Shown here piece by piece: positions 34,442 to 42,634 of a DNA stretch of 64,000 nt. The notes under the pieces are model-generated. The model was not told the DNA's origin and did no database searches. It saw nothing but the letters and a program-made list of their open reading frames with translations. The position numbers were made by a program, and so were the translations under genes. Origin of the DNA: DASRHK01 sp963776465 (lineage in GTDB: Bacteria > Pseudomonadota > Gammaproteobacteria > Nevskiales > Nevskiaceae). The stretch is taken from assembly GCA_963776465.1 (NCBI GenBank), contig CAVZMV010000002.1, positions 2,356,001 to 2,420,000 of the forward strand, in the 5' to 3' direction. Positions within the stretch are counted from its first letter, which is position 1. The number at the start of each line of letters is the position of its first letter.

Positions 34442-34690
34442 CTAAGAGTGCGACTCATACCGGCGGATGGTAGCGCTCTGCCACCACAGAAGCGCGGCGA
34501 GAGCAACAAGCCACAGAGGAAAGCGAAACACAGAGAACATAAGCAGCTGAAAGTCCCACTCCCGCGCATAGTCGTCCGGGATGGGTTGGGAAAGAATTGA
34601 GACAACGTAGTACCACGCATGGACCAGCACGGCGATGGACCAAGCACTCAGCAGAGCGACCCAACTGCGCGCCGGGCGCATGACATTCAT
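34442..34690 (-). CDS. Cassette 10: membrane protein, two TM
   Basis: 82 residues from ATG 34690, with AAGGGA upstream. Helices ALLSAWSIAVLVHAWYYVV and FPLWLVALAALLWW flank an acidic loop. No family recognised. Confidence 0.62.
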   Translation of the reverse strand: MNVMRPARSWVALLSAWSIAVLVHAWYYVVSILSQPIPDDYAREWDFQLLMFSVFRFPLWLVALAALLWWQSATIRRYESHS

Positions 34691-34702
34691 CCCTTGAGCA
34701 TG

Positions 34703-34826
34703 GCCCAACGTTGGAGCTCAGCGGCGCCGAGCGTGCGAAGCGAGCTGAGCCGCGCCGACATGCGCGCCGCGCATGGAGGGAATATGCGCCGAAGGCGCAT
34801 ACCTCGGCTCCAGCGATGGGTTAGAT
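34703..34826 (-). repeat. attC 11 (long, 124 bp)
   Basis: R'' ATCTAAC, R' GTTGGGC. An extra inner duplication of the GAGCTGAGCCGCGCCGA arm makes it longer than its neighbours. Confidence 0.8.
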
Positions 34827-35126
34827 GCGGCCGAGCAGGACACCGACGACTCCCATGACCATGGCGAGAAACATGACGAGAGCCATAGTCTTCACGCCAC
34901 CGACGGCGCTGAGCGGAACCGGCTGGTCTGGATTAGCGGCTCTGAGGGCGAAAGTGCGCCGAAATATCCAGGCCGCCCAGATTGCTAGGACGCTAAAAGA
35001 TGCAGCTGCCCCGAGAGCCGGCGCTGGGCCGCCAGCCCGATGTAAGGCAAGAACGCCGACTGAAGCGAGTGCAACCAAAAACAGGCAAGCCAGCAGCAAA
35101 GCCCTTTTATGTTGTGCGTCGGTCAT
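34821..35126 (-). CDS. Cassette 11: membrane protein, three TM
   Basis: 101 residues. Segments LLLACLFLVALASVGVLAL, ASFSVLAIWAAWIF and MALVMFLAMVMGVVGVLL. The stop TAA is in the attC 11 core. No family recognised. Confidence 0.65.
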   Translation of the reverse strand: MTDAQHKRALLLACLFLVALASVGVLALHRAGGPAPALGAAASFSVLAIWAAWIFRRTFALRAANPDQPVPLSAVGGVKTMALVMFLAMVMGVVGVLLGRI

Positions 35127-35129
35127 CGC

Positions 35130-35221
35130 ATCTAACGACCTAGCTCAGCCGGGCCGATGCGCACGAATGTGCGCGAGGGAAGTCTCGCCGAAGGCGCCTC
35201 GGCTGCACCGCCGGGTTAAGG
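35130..35221 (-). repeat. attC 12
   Basis: R'' CCTTAAC (degenerate), R' GTTAGAT (35130-35136). Confidence 0.75.
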
Positions 35222-35228
35222 CGATGAT

Positions 35229-35549
35229 TCATTTGACCACCTCCCAACGATGGAACATCCGGCCAATGTACAGCGCTGCTGCAAACAGCAGAACACCGAA
35301 GATCTTCAGCGCGTAAGGATGCGCGCCATGTTGCGACCAACCGAACAATAGACCTCCCGGTAGAGCCACCAGCGCATACACAAACAACGCGGTTCTATTG
35401 CTTCTGATCTTCGCGCCGCAGTTAGGGCAGCACGCGCGAGGATGGCGAAGCCCCAGAACGCGCGGGGCTTCCTCGGGTGGTTCGTGCGGCAGGTCCAAGC
35501 CGCCGACAGTTATCGGCTTGCCACACGCCGGACATGAAGAATCTTTCAT
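35229..35549 (-). CDS. Cassette 12: zinc-ribbon membrane protein
   Basis: 106 residues. N-terminal zinc ribbon CPAC...CPNC (residues 6-9 and about 41-44), then two TM helices (ALFVYALVALPGGLLFG, LKIFGVLLFAAALYIG). Same parts as cassette 5 in the opposite order. The ribbon probably faces the cytoplasm. Function unknown. Confidence 0.68.
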   Translation of the reverse strand: MKDSSCPACGKPITVGGLDLPHEPPEEAPRVLGLRHPRACCPNCGAKIRSNRTALFVYALVALPGGLLFGWSQHGAHPYALKIFGVLLFAAALYIGRMFHRWEVVK

Positions 35550-35551
35550 CG

Positions 35552-35669
35552 GCCTAACGAGAAAAGCTTAGCCGCGCTGAGCGAGCACGAAGCGCCGCGA
35601 GGGCAGGCACGCCGAGGCGGCCGCCGTCTCGCCGTAGGCGTGCCCGTCGGCTGCAGCGGTGGGTTGGGC
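35552..35669 (-). repeat. attC 13 (branched, 118 bp)
   Basis: R'' GCCCAAC, R' GTTAGGC; carries an extra GC-rich arm and is closely similar to attC 20 and attC 26. Confidence 0.82.
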
Positions 35670-36245
35670 AGCTTGCTTTACGAGCACTGGTGCCAACTGC
35701 ATTTTGATTCGCTCCAACTCCAGAGTGCGATCCTCGTCAAGGCCGCGGCTCTTGGATAGGTTCAGCAACGAAGCCAGACTCCACATTACGACGGTTCCGC
35801 TTCTTGTCGTGTTTACTTCGGCGCTCACGCCAGTGCGTGTGTCTCTGACGGTGAAGTGATAGCCGAATGGTTCGGACCACCAGAACGGTATGACTATCGC
35901 AAGCAGTGTAAAGGCCGGGTTGTGGCCGGGTGTCGTCCAGTAGGGCCGCCGTTCGTAGGGAACTATCTCCACCAGCAGATCCCCCTCAGAAGCCTGGCTA
36001 GATGAAACGGTTTTGAACAGGCGTGTTTCAGCGAGGATGTCAGTGACTTCGCGCACCAAGTAGCGGCAGTCAGGAATGCGGTCGGACGGAGGCGCGGCGG
36101 CACATCCGCTGACGAAAGCTCCGCGGCTAGTTGAGTGAACAGTGAGCAGGACACCGCGTTCGCTCTCGCTCAATGGGCTCGACAGCGGGAGAGAAGCACA
36201 GCCCGTTAGCAGGACCACGGTGACAGCAATGCGCGTGATTCTCAT
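35568..36245 (-). CDS. Cassette 13: lipoprotein
   Basis: 225 residues from ATG 36245. Lipobox LLTGC (Cys16). The body includes YLVREVTDILAETRLFKTV, GDLLVEIVPYERRPYW, one hydrophobic stretch AFTLLAIVIPFWW, and YHFTVRDTRTGV. The frame runs past the attC 13 core; about 33 Ala-rich residues at the end are attC-encoded. Family not recognised. Confidence 0.68.
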   Translation of the reverse strand: MRITRIAVTVVLLTGCASLPLSSPLSESERGVLLTVHSTSRGAFVSGCAAAPPSDRIPDCRYLVREVTDILAETRLFKTVSSSQASEGDLLVEIVPYERRPYWTTPGHNPAFTLLAIVIPFWWSEPFGYHFTVRDTRTGVSAEVNTTRSGTVVMWSLASLLNLSKSRGLDEDRTLELERIKMQLAPVLVKQAAQPTAAADGHAYGETAAASACLPSRRFVLAQRG

Positions 36246-36248
36246 GCT

Positions 36249-36345
36249 ACCCAACGATCAAGCTCAACCGCGCCGAACACGCGGAGCGTATGAGGGGAGT
36301 GCGACGCCGGAGGCGAGCACCGTCGGCCGGAACGAAGGGTTGGGC
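36249..36345 (-). repeat. attC 14
   Basis: R'' GCCCAAC (36339-36345), R' GTTGGGT (36249-36255). Confidence 0.85.
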
Positions 36346-36783
36346 TCACGGGGCCGAGCACACGAATGGATAATCTGTTTCGTTGTTGCATGCGTCGTCG
36401 ATAAGCTGTGCGGGTTGCGGGCAGGTGGCTTCGGTGACCCGTCCTTCATCTGGATACGCTGTGTCTCCTGGCGTCGCTTCAAACTGAAATAACCGAACGT
36501 GCCCAGCTGCATCGCTTGAGATGGCAAGCGCAACCGCGGATTCGGTGCCCCGCGCTTCGTATAGCGCATAGGCCGGCAGCGATTGAGCGCGGTTGGAAGC
36601 GAAACAGCAGTTAGCCTCGGCGCGATGGTCTACTTCAACTGACCCGCAGTCAGCCGCGCTTGGCCCAGCCGCCTGCTGCGCGGCGGCCTTGGCATCGGCT
36701 GCGGTAGCGCCTCTTTGACGATCATCGTCGTCGCAGCTGCCAATGCCAAGCGTAAGAATGACTAGCCAGAGATGATTCTTCAC
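36346..36783 (-). CDS. Cassette 14: Cys-rich lipoprotein
   Basis: 145 residues from GTG 36783, chosen because GGAGGA lies 7 bases upstream and the lipoprotein signal fits (lipobox GIGSC). Mature protein begins with an Asp-rich stretch, then holds six more Cys (including CC and the terminal VCSAP) that may pair as disulfides. The stop directly abuts the attC 14 core. Confidence 0.68.
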   Translation of the reverse strand: MKNHLWLVILTLGIGSCDDDDRQRGATAADAKAAAQQAAGPSAADCGSVEVDHRAEANCCFASNRAQSLPAYALYEARGTESAVALAISSDAAGHVRLFQFEATPGDTAYPDEGRVTEATCPQPAQLIDDACNNETDYPFVCSAP

Positions 36784-36807
36784 TTGAAGTCCTCCATGTG
36801 TTTGTGA

Positions 36808-36901
36808 GCCCAACGATCAAGCTCAGCGGCGCCGACACGCGCGCAGCGCGCGGAGGGAATACGCCGAAGGCGGATACCTCCGCTGCAGCGCCGGGTTGGG
36901 C
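36808..36901 (-). repeat. attC 15
   Basis: R'' GCCCAAC (36895-36901), R' GTTGGGC (36808-36814). Confidence 0.85.
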
Positions 36902-37438
36902 CTACTCAACGTTCAGCCCCCAAGTCTTGGACTGCCAAGATTTGACCTCGCGAATATGCTTCTCGCCCAAGTGGTCTCCTGGTTCCAACTCTGTCTCGTT
37001 CATTCGGCCCTCGTCATAGCGCTGCAGCCGAAACTTCATTCCGTTCTTCCGCGCGACGGTGCTCAATACGCAAGCTGCTCGGGCGAACTCGGAAGATCTT
37101 CGGCAGTTGCCATTGTTTCTCTCGAGCGCTTTCAATACATGTGGCCGTGCCCGAAGAACGAAGTCTTTCAGATACGCATAGTCCGACACGTAGTAGAGGT
37201 AGATAAGCGCGAAGTCACTCATGGTCTTTGAGGATGTGGTGCCCGGCGCCCGAATGACATCACATGTTTGGTCGGGGCAATACGAGACAGACCACTCCTC
37301 AGGCCACCGATCCGTCCAGAAACCATTTGACTCCGCGGCTGTTGTCCCGGCGAGGAGTTGCTGCGTGAGGCTGAACGTATCGATGGGCGCCTTCTCAACC
37401 GCCACGGCAATCAGCGCTGCCGCGAGTGCGATAGTCAT
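36902..37438 (-). CDS. Cassette 15: exported hypothetical protein
   Basis: 178 residues from ATG 37438. Signal-like N-terminus (TIALAAALIAVAVEKA). Mature part is mostly helical with FALIYLYYVSDYAYLKDF and several Cys (YCPDQTCDV, NCRRSS, AACVL). The stop is next to the attC 15 core. Family not recognised. Confidence 0.65.
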   Translation of the reverse strand: MTIALAAALIAVAVEKAPIDTFSLTQQLLAGTTAAESNGFWTDRWPEEWSVSYCPDQTCDVIRAPGTTSSKTMSDFALIYLYYVSDYAYLKDFVLRARPHVLKALERNNGNCRRSSEFARAACVLSTVARKNGMKFRLQRYDEGRMNETELEPGDHLGEKHIREVKSWQSKTWGLNVE

Positions 37439-37447
37439 TGGTAGTAG

Positions 37448-37562
37448 GCCCAACGTTGGAGCTCAGCGGCGCCGAGCTGCGCGCAGCGCTGCGAGGGAAG
37501 ATGAGCCGCGGGCGGCAATGCCGCCGAAGGCGAAACCGTCCGCTGGAGTGATGGGTGGGGTT
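37448..37562 (-). repeat. attC 16
   Basis: R' GTTGGGC (37448-37454). The R'' side is degenerate (CCCCACC, with AACCCC just before). Confidence 0.7.
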
Positions 37563-37565
37563 GCA

Positions 37566-37943
37566 TTAGTGGCGCGTCTGGTAGGTGAGCGTAACGGACG
37601 GCGCGCTCTTGGCCGACTGCTGCTGTGCGACTGGTTGTGAGGCAGGCTCGCCAACATATATGGCGACGACCTGTTGCGGAGAACGCCACTCAAAGGTGAC
37701 TTCCGTCCCGCACCGAAACCACTGCTGTCCTTGTGAGCAGCGCGCGCCGTCCGCGCTAAATGAGCCAGCGACGACGTCAGCGCACACAGTGCACCAACCG
37801 GCTGCACCACCGCCCATGTCTGAGTAGGCCACGGCCTTGTGAGTGCCATCAGGGCTCGAGGCGATGTTGATGACGGAGATCTCGCGCTCCGGGTTGCAAC
37901 TGGCAGTGAAAAGAGCCGCCAGCAATAACAATGAAGTTCTCAT
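37566..37943 (-). CDS. Cassette 16: lipoprotein
   Basis: 125 residues from ATG 37943. Lipobox FTASC (Cys16). The body starts ISVINIASSPDGTHKAV and includes GGGAAGWCTVCADVV and WFRCGTEVTFEW, reminiscent of small DUF5412-like lipoproteins with an SPDG start. That family link is tentative. Confidence 0.65.
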   Translation of the reverse strand: MRTSLLLLAALFTASCNPEREISVINIASSPDGTHKAVAYSDMGGGAAGWCTVCADVVAGSFSADGARCSQGQQWFRCGTEVTFEWRSPQQVVAIYVGEPASQPVAQQQSAKSAPSVTLTYQTRH

Positions 37944-37946
37944 GCA

Positions 37947-38036
37947 ACCCAACGTTGAAGCTCAGCCGGGGCCGAGCACGAAGTGCGAGGGCAGCTCGCC
38001 GAAGGCGAGCCCCTCGGCTGCAGCGCCGGGTTGGGC
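37947..38036 (-). repeat. attC 17
   Basis: R'' GCCCAAC (38030-38036), R' GTTGGGT (37947-37953). Confidence 0.85.
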
Positions 38037-38043
38037 GGCGCTT

Positions 38044-38316
38044 TCATTTGCTCCTGCACTCCACCAGGTGCGCGGCGAGCTGGAACACGTCCCCGACTTT
38101 GCCGTCGCTCGGTTCAGGTGACCAGCCAAGGCTCTTAAGCTTTTCTAGCAATGCCCTCGCGGCCCACCGCATGCATTGAGCCTCTTTGATGAGTAAGCGC
38201 AGCTCGCTGTTTGCTTCACCAGCAGCGGCTTCGCGCATGCGCTGAAGCTCGGCGTCAGATTTGGGGCGCGCGCCGAAATCGTGCAGCCAATCTTCATACT
38301 CAGTCGACTCGTTCAT
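38044..38316 (-). CDS. Cassette 17: soluble helical protein
   Basis: 90 residues from ATG 38316, with AGGGAGG upstream. Helical throughout (DAELQRMREAAAGEANSEL, ARALLEKLKSL) and without signal or TM segments, so cytoplasmic. No family recognised. Confidence 0.65.
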   Translation of the reverse strand: MNESTEYEDWLHDFGARPKSDAELQRMREAAAGEANSELRLLIKEAQCMRWAARALLEKLKSLGWSPEPSDGKVGDVFQLAAHLVECRSK

Positions 38317-38334
38317 ATGCCTCCCTTTCGCGCC

Positions 38335-38430
38335 GCCCAACGACCAAGCTCAGCTGAGCCGATGCGCACGCATGTGCGTGAGGGAAGTCTCGCCGGAGGC
38401 GAGACCTTCGGCTGCAGCACCGGGTTAGAT
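38335..38430 (-). repeat. attC 18
   Basis: R'' ATCTAAC (38424-38430), R' GTTGGGC (38335-38341). Confidence 0.85.
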
Positions 38431-38721
38431 GGCGACACGGCCAGCCTCCTTCGTTACTAGAAGCCACGCTGCATCCGACTCAAGGCGTGCCGGGTCTTGC
38501 AGCCAGACCTGACCACGAAGCCGCTCATGATCCTCAATGCGTGCGTTGAGCGTCGCTGCTGGCGCACCCGAAACCGACGCGGCGAGAAGACCTGCAACGT
38601 CAGCCAGCAGAGACGAGTACAGCGGGCGATCTTCGGCGCGATGCGTGCCCGAAGCGCCACGCTCAAGGCTCTCCACGTAGCTCGCTACAGCAGCTGAGAG
38701 ACCGATGGCGATGGTTGCCAT
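38425..38721 (-). CDS. Cassette 18: soluble helical protein
   Basis: 98 residues. ATG overlaps the attC 19 core (GTTAGATGG) and stop TAA is in the attC 18 core, so the coding frame takes the whole cassette apart from the attC. Ala/Leu-rich helices; no signal. No family recognised. Confidence 0.62.
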   Translation of the reverse strand: MATIAIGLSAAVASYVESLERGASGTHRAEDRPLYSSLLADVAGLLAASVSGAPAATLNARIEDHERLRGQVWLQDPARLESDAAWLLVTKEAGRVAI

Positions 38722-38815
38722 CTAACGATCAAGCTCAGCCGCGCCGAAACGCGCGCAGCGCGTTGAGGGAATCCTCGCCGAAGGCGGGCACGTCGACTGG
38801 AGCGAGGGGTTGGGC
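38720..38815 (-). repeat. attC 19
   Basis: R'' GCCCAAC (38809-38815), R' GTTAGAT (38720-38726). Confidence 0.85.
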
Positions 38816-38822
38816 CTCACGT

Positions 38823-39173
38823 TCAGCTGACCTTGGAAACGATTGTTGCCTGTACGCATTCTCCCTTCACCCGAGCATAGCCCTCTCGACCGTGCAGCTG
38901 CTGCCACGATGCAGCATCTGACTTGAAATGGACCAGTGTTTCACCCGGACCGATCCGCGCTTTGAACGCTTCCCACTTGTTATTGATGAAACCAAACGGC
39001 ACAGATGGCACATCTTTTCTTTCATAGCTCTTGTGGTCTTCCAGGGACCGCGCCTCGATCTCGGGGATGGTCAAAGGATCAGACACCTCATAGGAGGACG
39101 GGAAGCGCTCGCAAGGAGACACCAACGAACAACTGCTTAATGCGAAGGCAAACAGTAAACCGACGGCCTTCAT
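38823..39173 (-). CDS. Cassette 19: lipoprotein
   Basis: 116 residues from ATG 39173. Lipobox ALSSC (Cys15), then VSPCERFPSSYEV and a mixed alpha/beta body ending GECVQATIVSKVS. Small and compact; family not recognised. Confidence 0.68.
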   Translation of the reverse strand: MKAVGLLFAFALSSCSLVSPCERFPSSYEVSDPLTIPEIEARSLEDHKSYERKDVPSVPFGFINNKWEAFKARIGPGETLVHFKSDAASWQQLHGREGYARVKGECVQATIVSKVS

Positions 39174-39179
39174 TGTGAG

Positions 39180-39296
39180 GCCCAACGTGTGAGCTCAGCC
39201 GCGCCGAGCGAGCGCGCAGCGCCGCGAGGGAAGGCATGCCGAGGCGGGCGACGGCCCGCCGAAGGTGTGCCCGTCGGCTGCAGCGATGGGTTGGGT
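39180..39296 (-). repeat. attC 20 (branched, 117 bp)
   Basis: R'' ACCCAAC, R' GTTGGGC. Nearly identical to attC 26 along its length. Confidence 0.85.
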
Positions 39297-39316
39297 GGCA
39301 CCACGGAGACCACGGA

Positions 39317-39505
39317 TTACTCGCCTCGAGACCGAAAAGCCCACACGCACAGCCCAACTGCGATGGCGCAGATGACCCATGACGCTACGACTGGGACCTG
39401 CACCGGGCCGATTTGTACCGGCCACTGGTTGAATGCGCGCACGGCCTGAACGATTGCGACGAGGCCGAACACGATGCCTGAGACGACAGCGTAACTTCCG
39501 CGCAT
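39317..39505 (-). CDS. Cassette 20: small membrane protein (head of left block)
   Basis: 62 residues from ATG 39505, with AGAGGAGG 6 bases upstream. Two TM helices (YAVVSGIVFGLVAIVQAV, VVASWVICAIAVGLCVW). It is the first cassette after head element A. Confidence 0.68.
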   Translation of the reverse strand: MRGSYAVVSGIVFGLVAIVQAVRAFNQWPVQIGPVQVPVVASWVICAIAVGLCVWAFRSRGE

Positions 39506-39532
39506 ACGAACCTCCTCTAGAAATCTGGTGCC

Positions 39533-39775
39533 ACCCAACTAGAAATAGACGACATCGAGAAAGCTTCTCACGGTCGGACGAAAAAAGCCCAGACCCATCC
39601 ATACAACGACTTGCGGCGACGAGACCCAATAGGGCTGACGAAAAACATCCGGATGAGAGCGGGCCAGCGTCCACCGTCCGGTTTGCGCTTTTCAATAGGG
39701 CTACGGAGCAAGGCGAACGACCGCTTCTGGCCGATTGCGGCGAACGTCGCTAAGCCCCAAAGCGGTCGTCGGCCT
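39533..39775 (-). other. Array-head element A (attI-like candidate)
   Basis: Non-palindromic block whose left edge on this strand ends in the core GTTGGGT, directly before the first cassette of the left block. It aligns with 44461-44703 without net gaps: 182 bp separate the core from the shared GAACGACCGCTTCTGG in both. The 130 bp nearest the core are the best conserved. Position and form fit an attI site; no IntI is next to it. Confidence 0.5.
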
Positions 39776-39840
39776 TGCGAGCAGACGTTCGATCCGCTGA
39801 AAGCGGACAGTGCCGCTGTCACCCGGTTTAGTAAATTCGA

Positions 39841-40863
39841 TCAGGGCGCCCAGAAATCCCACTTCAAAGGTTCGGGCGCTTTTACGGTATAGAACGTCTT
39901 GCTCAGTGCGTTAGCACCCGAGCCGGCAACTGTGAGACTGGCAATCAAGGGGTCTGCGCGCCTGATCGATTCAGAAGGAGCTAATTCCTCGATCGCAACG
40001 AGAAGTTGAGAAGACGGCAGAAACCAGCTAAAGAAAAGGCTCTGCGTTCCTGTGGTGCGAATCGGCGCGGATACAGTCCAGCCCAGCTCGAAGTAAACCA
40101 GTGACGACACCTCAGGGATTGCGTTCGGGACGAGCCCGGCGCCAGTTCGGGACAGGTCTTCCGGAAAGCCCAACAGAAACTGCCGCGAATCATTTGTTTT
40201 AGTGCGAGTCGACACTTCGCATACTTGCTGTCGTGTGTCGATGTCCAACAGATACTGCGCGCACGAGCCCGAAGTAAAGAAAAAATACCGGAGGCCTCTT
40301 GAGGTGGCATCCCAGCGGTGAGCAGTCAGCGGTAAACCGCGCGTTTCCTCAAACTCTTGCACTTCACCCGTCTCTATCTCCGTGGACGCCAAGCGGGTAT
40401 TCGTAAATCCCGCATCGGCTAACAGATAGGCGACGCGCGAGCCATCCGGAGCCCAATCTGGATTCCTGATCTCGCCTTCCTGCGGGCTGGCTGTTACCGC
40501 ATTCCCTGTCTCAGTATCCAAAATGAGAAGTTGCGACTGACTACTACTCCGTCGCACGACAACGGCGAGCTTAAGTCCGTCCTCGTTCCACGCCAGGGAG
40601 TCGATTGAGGCGATATCTTCCAGCTTAAGATTTGCAGCACCCGCGTCGTGCGCAGGCAAGACAGTTAAGTGCCCGATGAGGAGTTCATGGGAATTCAACC
40701 CAACGCTGTTATCGGCCACAAAGATTCGATCACGTCCCCCGATCGAGTCGACATAGGCTAAGTTTCCCTGCAGCGCGGCTAATTCGTCCGCGCCATCATC
40801 TTCGCCACCGCAAGCGCCTAGCAGCACAACGGCGGTAACAATGAGGATGGCGCGGCACTTCAT
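39841..40863 (-). CDS. TolB-like beta-propeller lipoprotein, copy 2
   Basis: 340 residues from ATG 40863 (GTG 40875 also possible). Lipobox LLGAC. Blades with IRNPDWAPDGSRVAYLL and LAWNEDGLKLAVVV. Homologous along its length to the gene at 27820 on the other side of the left cassette block. It lies between head element A and a truncated attC and has no attC of its own, so it is not a cassette. Probably inserted, or rearranged, into the array. Confidence 0.78.
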   Translation of the reverse strand: MKCRAILIVTAVVLLGACGGEDDGADELAALQGNLAYVDSIGGRDRIFVADNSVGLNSHELLIGHLTVLPAHDAGAANLKLEDIASIDSLAWNEDGLKLAVVVRRSSSQSQLLILDTETGNAVTASPQEGEIRNPDWAPDGSRVAYLLADAGFTNTRLASTEIETGEVQEFEETRGLPLTAHRWDATSRGLRYFFFTSGSCAQYLLDIDTRQQVCEVSTRTKTNDSRQFLLGFPEDLSRTGAGLVPNAIPEVSSLVYFELGWTVSAPIRTTGTQSLFFSWFLPSSQLLVAIEELAPSESIRRADPLIASLTVAGSGANALSKTFYTVKAPEPLKWDFWAP

Positions 40864-40899
40864 AGAACAATTCACCAGTTACGGGCTGCGTGACGCCAA

Positions 40900-40947
40900 G
40901 TGAATGGCTTGGTGCTCAATCACGGTCCGTTGCAACACTTGTTAGGC
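40900..40947 (-). repeat. attC 21 (truncated)
   Basis: R'' GCCTAAC (40941-40947) and an L'' side AAGTGTTGCAACGGACC are present, but no matching L'/R' follows before the TolB-like gene. It belongs to a different attC type from its neighbours. Confidence 0.55.
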
Positions 40948-41493
40948 CCCATTGCGCCACCTTGGCGGTAGCTTTTGTCTCGACAAATCGATTCCAGTTC
41001 TGAAATCGAAATCTACTAGCCCTGCTTTTGAAAAGTCGTTTCCGTCGAACCTATTAGTGATGCGACCCAGGCCTGACGCAGCGTACGCAGGCACGGTGCC
41101 GCTCAGAAACCCCTTGCGCACGATTCCGCTAACTTCACAATTGACCATTTCGATAGACTGCCCAAACAGCTCGATTATGTCGACGTTGCGGAACGAGCAG
41201 GACTCGAAGCTGGCGTTACCCGGAGCCGTCGCGCAAATAGTTGCGCGATCGAAGCTGCAATTTATGTAGCGTGAGTCTTCCAACCCACCGCCGAAACAGG
41301 CCTGAACGAAGTAGCACCCTTCGAATAGGCAGGACTCGAATACGCAGCCGACCGGAAAGAAGCTGGCGAAGCGTTCGCCTGACCAATCCTTTTGCCGATG
41401 TGTATTGCGCAAGAACTGTGGATCCACCCACCGTAGGTCGACTTTGGGCTTTCGCAACACTCTCAGAAGGCGTGAGATCACGGTTGAGCTCAA
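40942..41493 (-). CDS. Cassette 21: pentapeptide-repeat-like protein
   Basis: 183 residues. The start is TTG in the core GTTGAGC itself, or GTG at 41481; the stop TAA lies in the truncated attC core. Strand-like repeats with a five-residue rhythm (VFESCLFEGCYFVQACF, YINCSFDRATICATA, FESCSFRNVDIIELF) suggest a right-handed beta-helix as in pentapeptide proteins. Role unknown; some family members protect DNA gyrase. Confidence 0.68.
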   Translation of the reverse strand: MSSTVISRLLRVLRKPKVDLRWVDPQFLRNTHRQKDWSGERFASFFPVGCVFESCLFEGCYFVQACFGGGLEDSRYINCSFDRATICATAPGNASFESCSFRNVDIIELFGQSIEMVNCEVSGIVRKGFLSGTVPAYAASGLGRITNRFDGNDFSKAGLVDFDFRTGIDLSRQKLPPRWRNGA

Positions 41494-41570
41494 CGAACTA
41501 GCTCAGCCGAAGCGCACGAATGGGAAGTCTCGCCGAAGGCGAGACCTTCGGATGCAGAGATTGGTCGGGC
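41488..41570 (-). repeat. attC 22
   Basis: R' GTTGAGC (41488-41494). R'' is degenerate (GCCCGAC). Shorter outer stem. Confidence 0.7.
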
Positions 41571-41573
41571 TGC

Positions 41574-42110
41574 TCATTTCGCTGGTGCAACAAGTTTGTC
41601 CTCCTGCACGCGTGCAACAAGGTCCAACCTTGCTAGGGCGGACAGCGCGGCATCGCTAGCCCATAGCACCATCTCGTGCGAGTCCTCAAAAACGAATCGG
41701 AAAATGTAGCTGCCAGCTGGAAGCTCACGGAGGACAGCAGCCTGAGTCTCAGAGAAAGGCTTCGTGTCGATAAGCTTGACGACGACCGGGTGAAGTTGTT
41801 CCCCGGATGGGGCGAGTGGTTGGGGCGCATCCGAGGGCACGAGCCGTGTGTCATTACTCCAGCTTTTTACGTACTGGGAGCGGTCGAGAATGTTAGGCAC
41901 CGCATCATTTACCTTGAGAATCAGTTGCCAAGTTTCAGGGAACGAGTCCGTGACCTCATAGCTGCCAGGGGGAAGCTCGTCCAGAAAAGCGGTTTCAGTA
42001 TCGGCGCGAGTTCCAATGTCCACGAGCGTAACGATAACCACCTTCCGATCTTCTGCGCGAGCGCAGACCGCGGCGAAGAGCGTCACTGCTGCAACTACAA
42101 GAATGCGCAT
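41574..42110 (-). CDS. Cassette 22: exported protein with two repeated domains
   Basis: 178 residues from ATG 42110. Sec signal (ILVVAAVTLFAAVCARA). Two related halves: VVIVTLVDIGTRADTETAFL...LPPGSYEVTDSF and PVVVKLIDTKPFSETQAAVL...LPAGSYIFRFVF. Cassette 25 encodes the signal plus the first half only, at high similarity. Function unknown. Confidence 0.7.
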   Translation of the reverse strand: MRILVVAAVTLFAAVCARAEDRKVVIVTLVDIGTRADTETAFLDELPPGSYEVTDSFPETWQLILKVNDAVPNILDRSQYVKSWSNDTRLVPSDAPQPLAPSGEQLHPVVVKLIDTKPFSETQAAVLRELPAGSYIFRFVFEDSHEMVLWASDAALSALARLDLVARVQEDKLVAPAK

Positions 42111-42528
42111 AGTCACCTTGCGGCCCAACGATCAAGCTCCGCGCCCGACGTGCGCGTAGCGCACGGCGGGAATGCGCGCCGAAGGCGCATACGTCAGCTC
42201 GAGCACTGGGTTGAGCAGCGCCTTGCTGGTACGCAATGTCTTTCGCTGCATTGATGGCCCTCGCAACTCCTGGCTTGCTACTGAAGCGCTTTTTTAGCTT
42301 GGCTTCATCTTCGGCCAGATTGTTGCACCGCAGACTCTCAACGGCCTTCTTTATGTCCGCGGCGCGTTCGGCGTCATACGGCTCTTCGCCCAGCCAGTGA
42401 TTGCAACCAGCGATGCGCTCCATTAAGGCGACCACGGACTTCGGCTGTCCTTTCTCCGCCTCAGCCAGGGAATCTTGACCGTGCGCTATTGATGGAAGAA
42501 GCAGGAAAACCAAAAGAACGTGTCTCAT
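41995..42528 (-). CDS. Cassette 23: exported helical protein
   Basis: 177 residues from ATG 42528, signal LLVFLLLPSIAHG. The true domain is about residues 18-105 (helical, with CNHWLGEEPYDAERAADIKK). The rest is translated from attC 23 and into cassette 22, because no stop occurs earlier. The original stop may have been lost. Confidence 0.55.
   Translation of the reverse strand: MRHVLLVFLLLPSIAHGQDSLAEAEKGQPKSVVALMERIAGCNHWLGEEPYDAERAADIKKAVESLRCNNLAEDEAKLKKRFSSKPGVARAINAAKDIAYQQGAAQPSARADVCAFGAHSRRALRARRARSLIVGPQGDYAHSCSCSSDALRRGLRSRRRSEGGYRYARGHWNSRRY
42123..42216 (-). repeat. attC 23
   Basis: R'' GCTCAAC (42210-42216), R' GTTGGGC (42123-42129). Confidence 0.82.
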
Positions 42529-42534
42529 TGCGCT

Positions 42535-42633
42535 GCCCAACGATCAAGGTGAGCCGCGCCGAGACCCGCGCAGCGCGTTGAGGGAAGTGCGACGCCGAAG
42601 GCGAGCCCCGTCGTCTGGAGCGCAGCCTTGGGC
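42535..42633 (-). repeat. attC 24
   Basis: R' GTTGGGC (42535-42541). R'' GCCCAAG has one change from RYYYAAC. Confidence 0.75.
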
Positions 42634-42634
42634 G

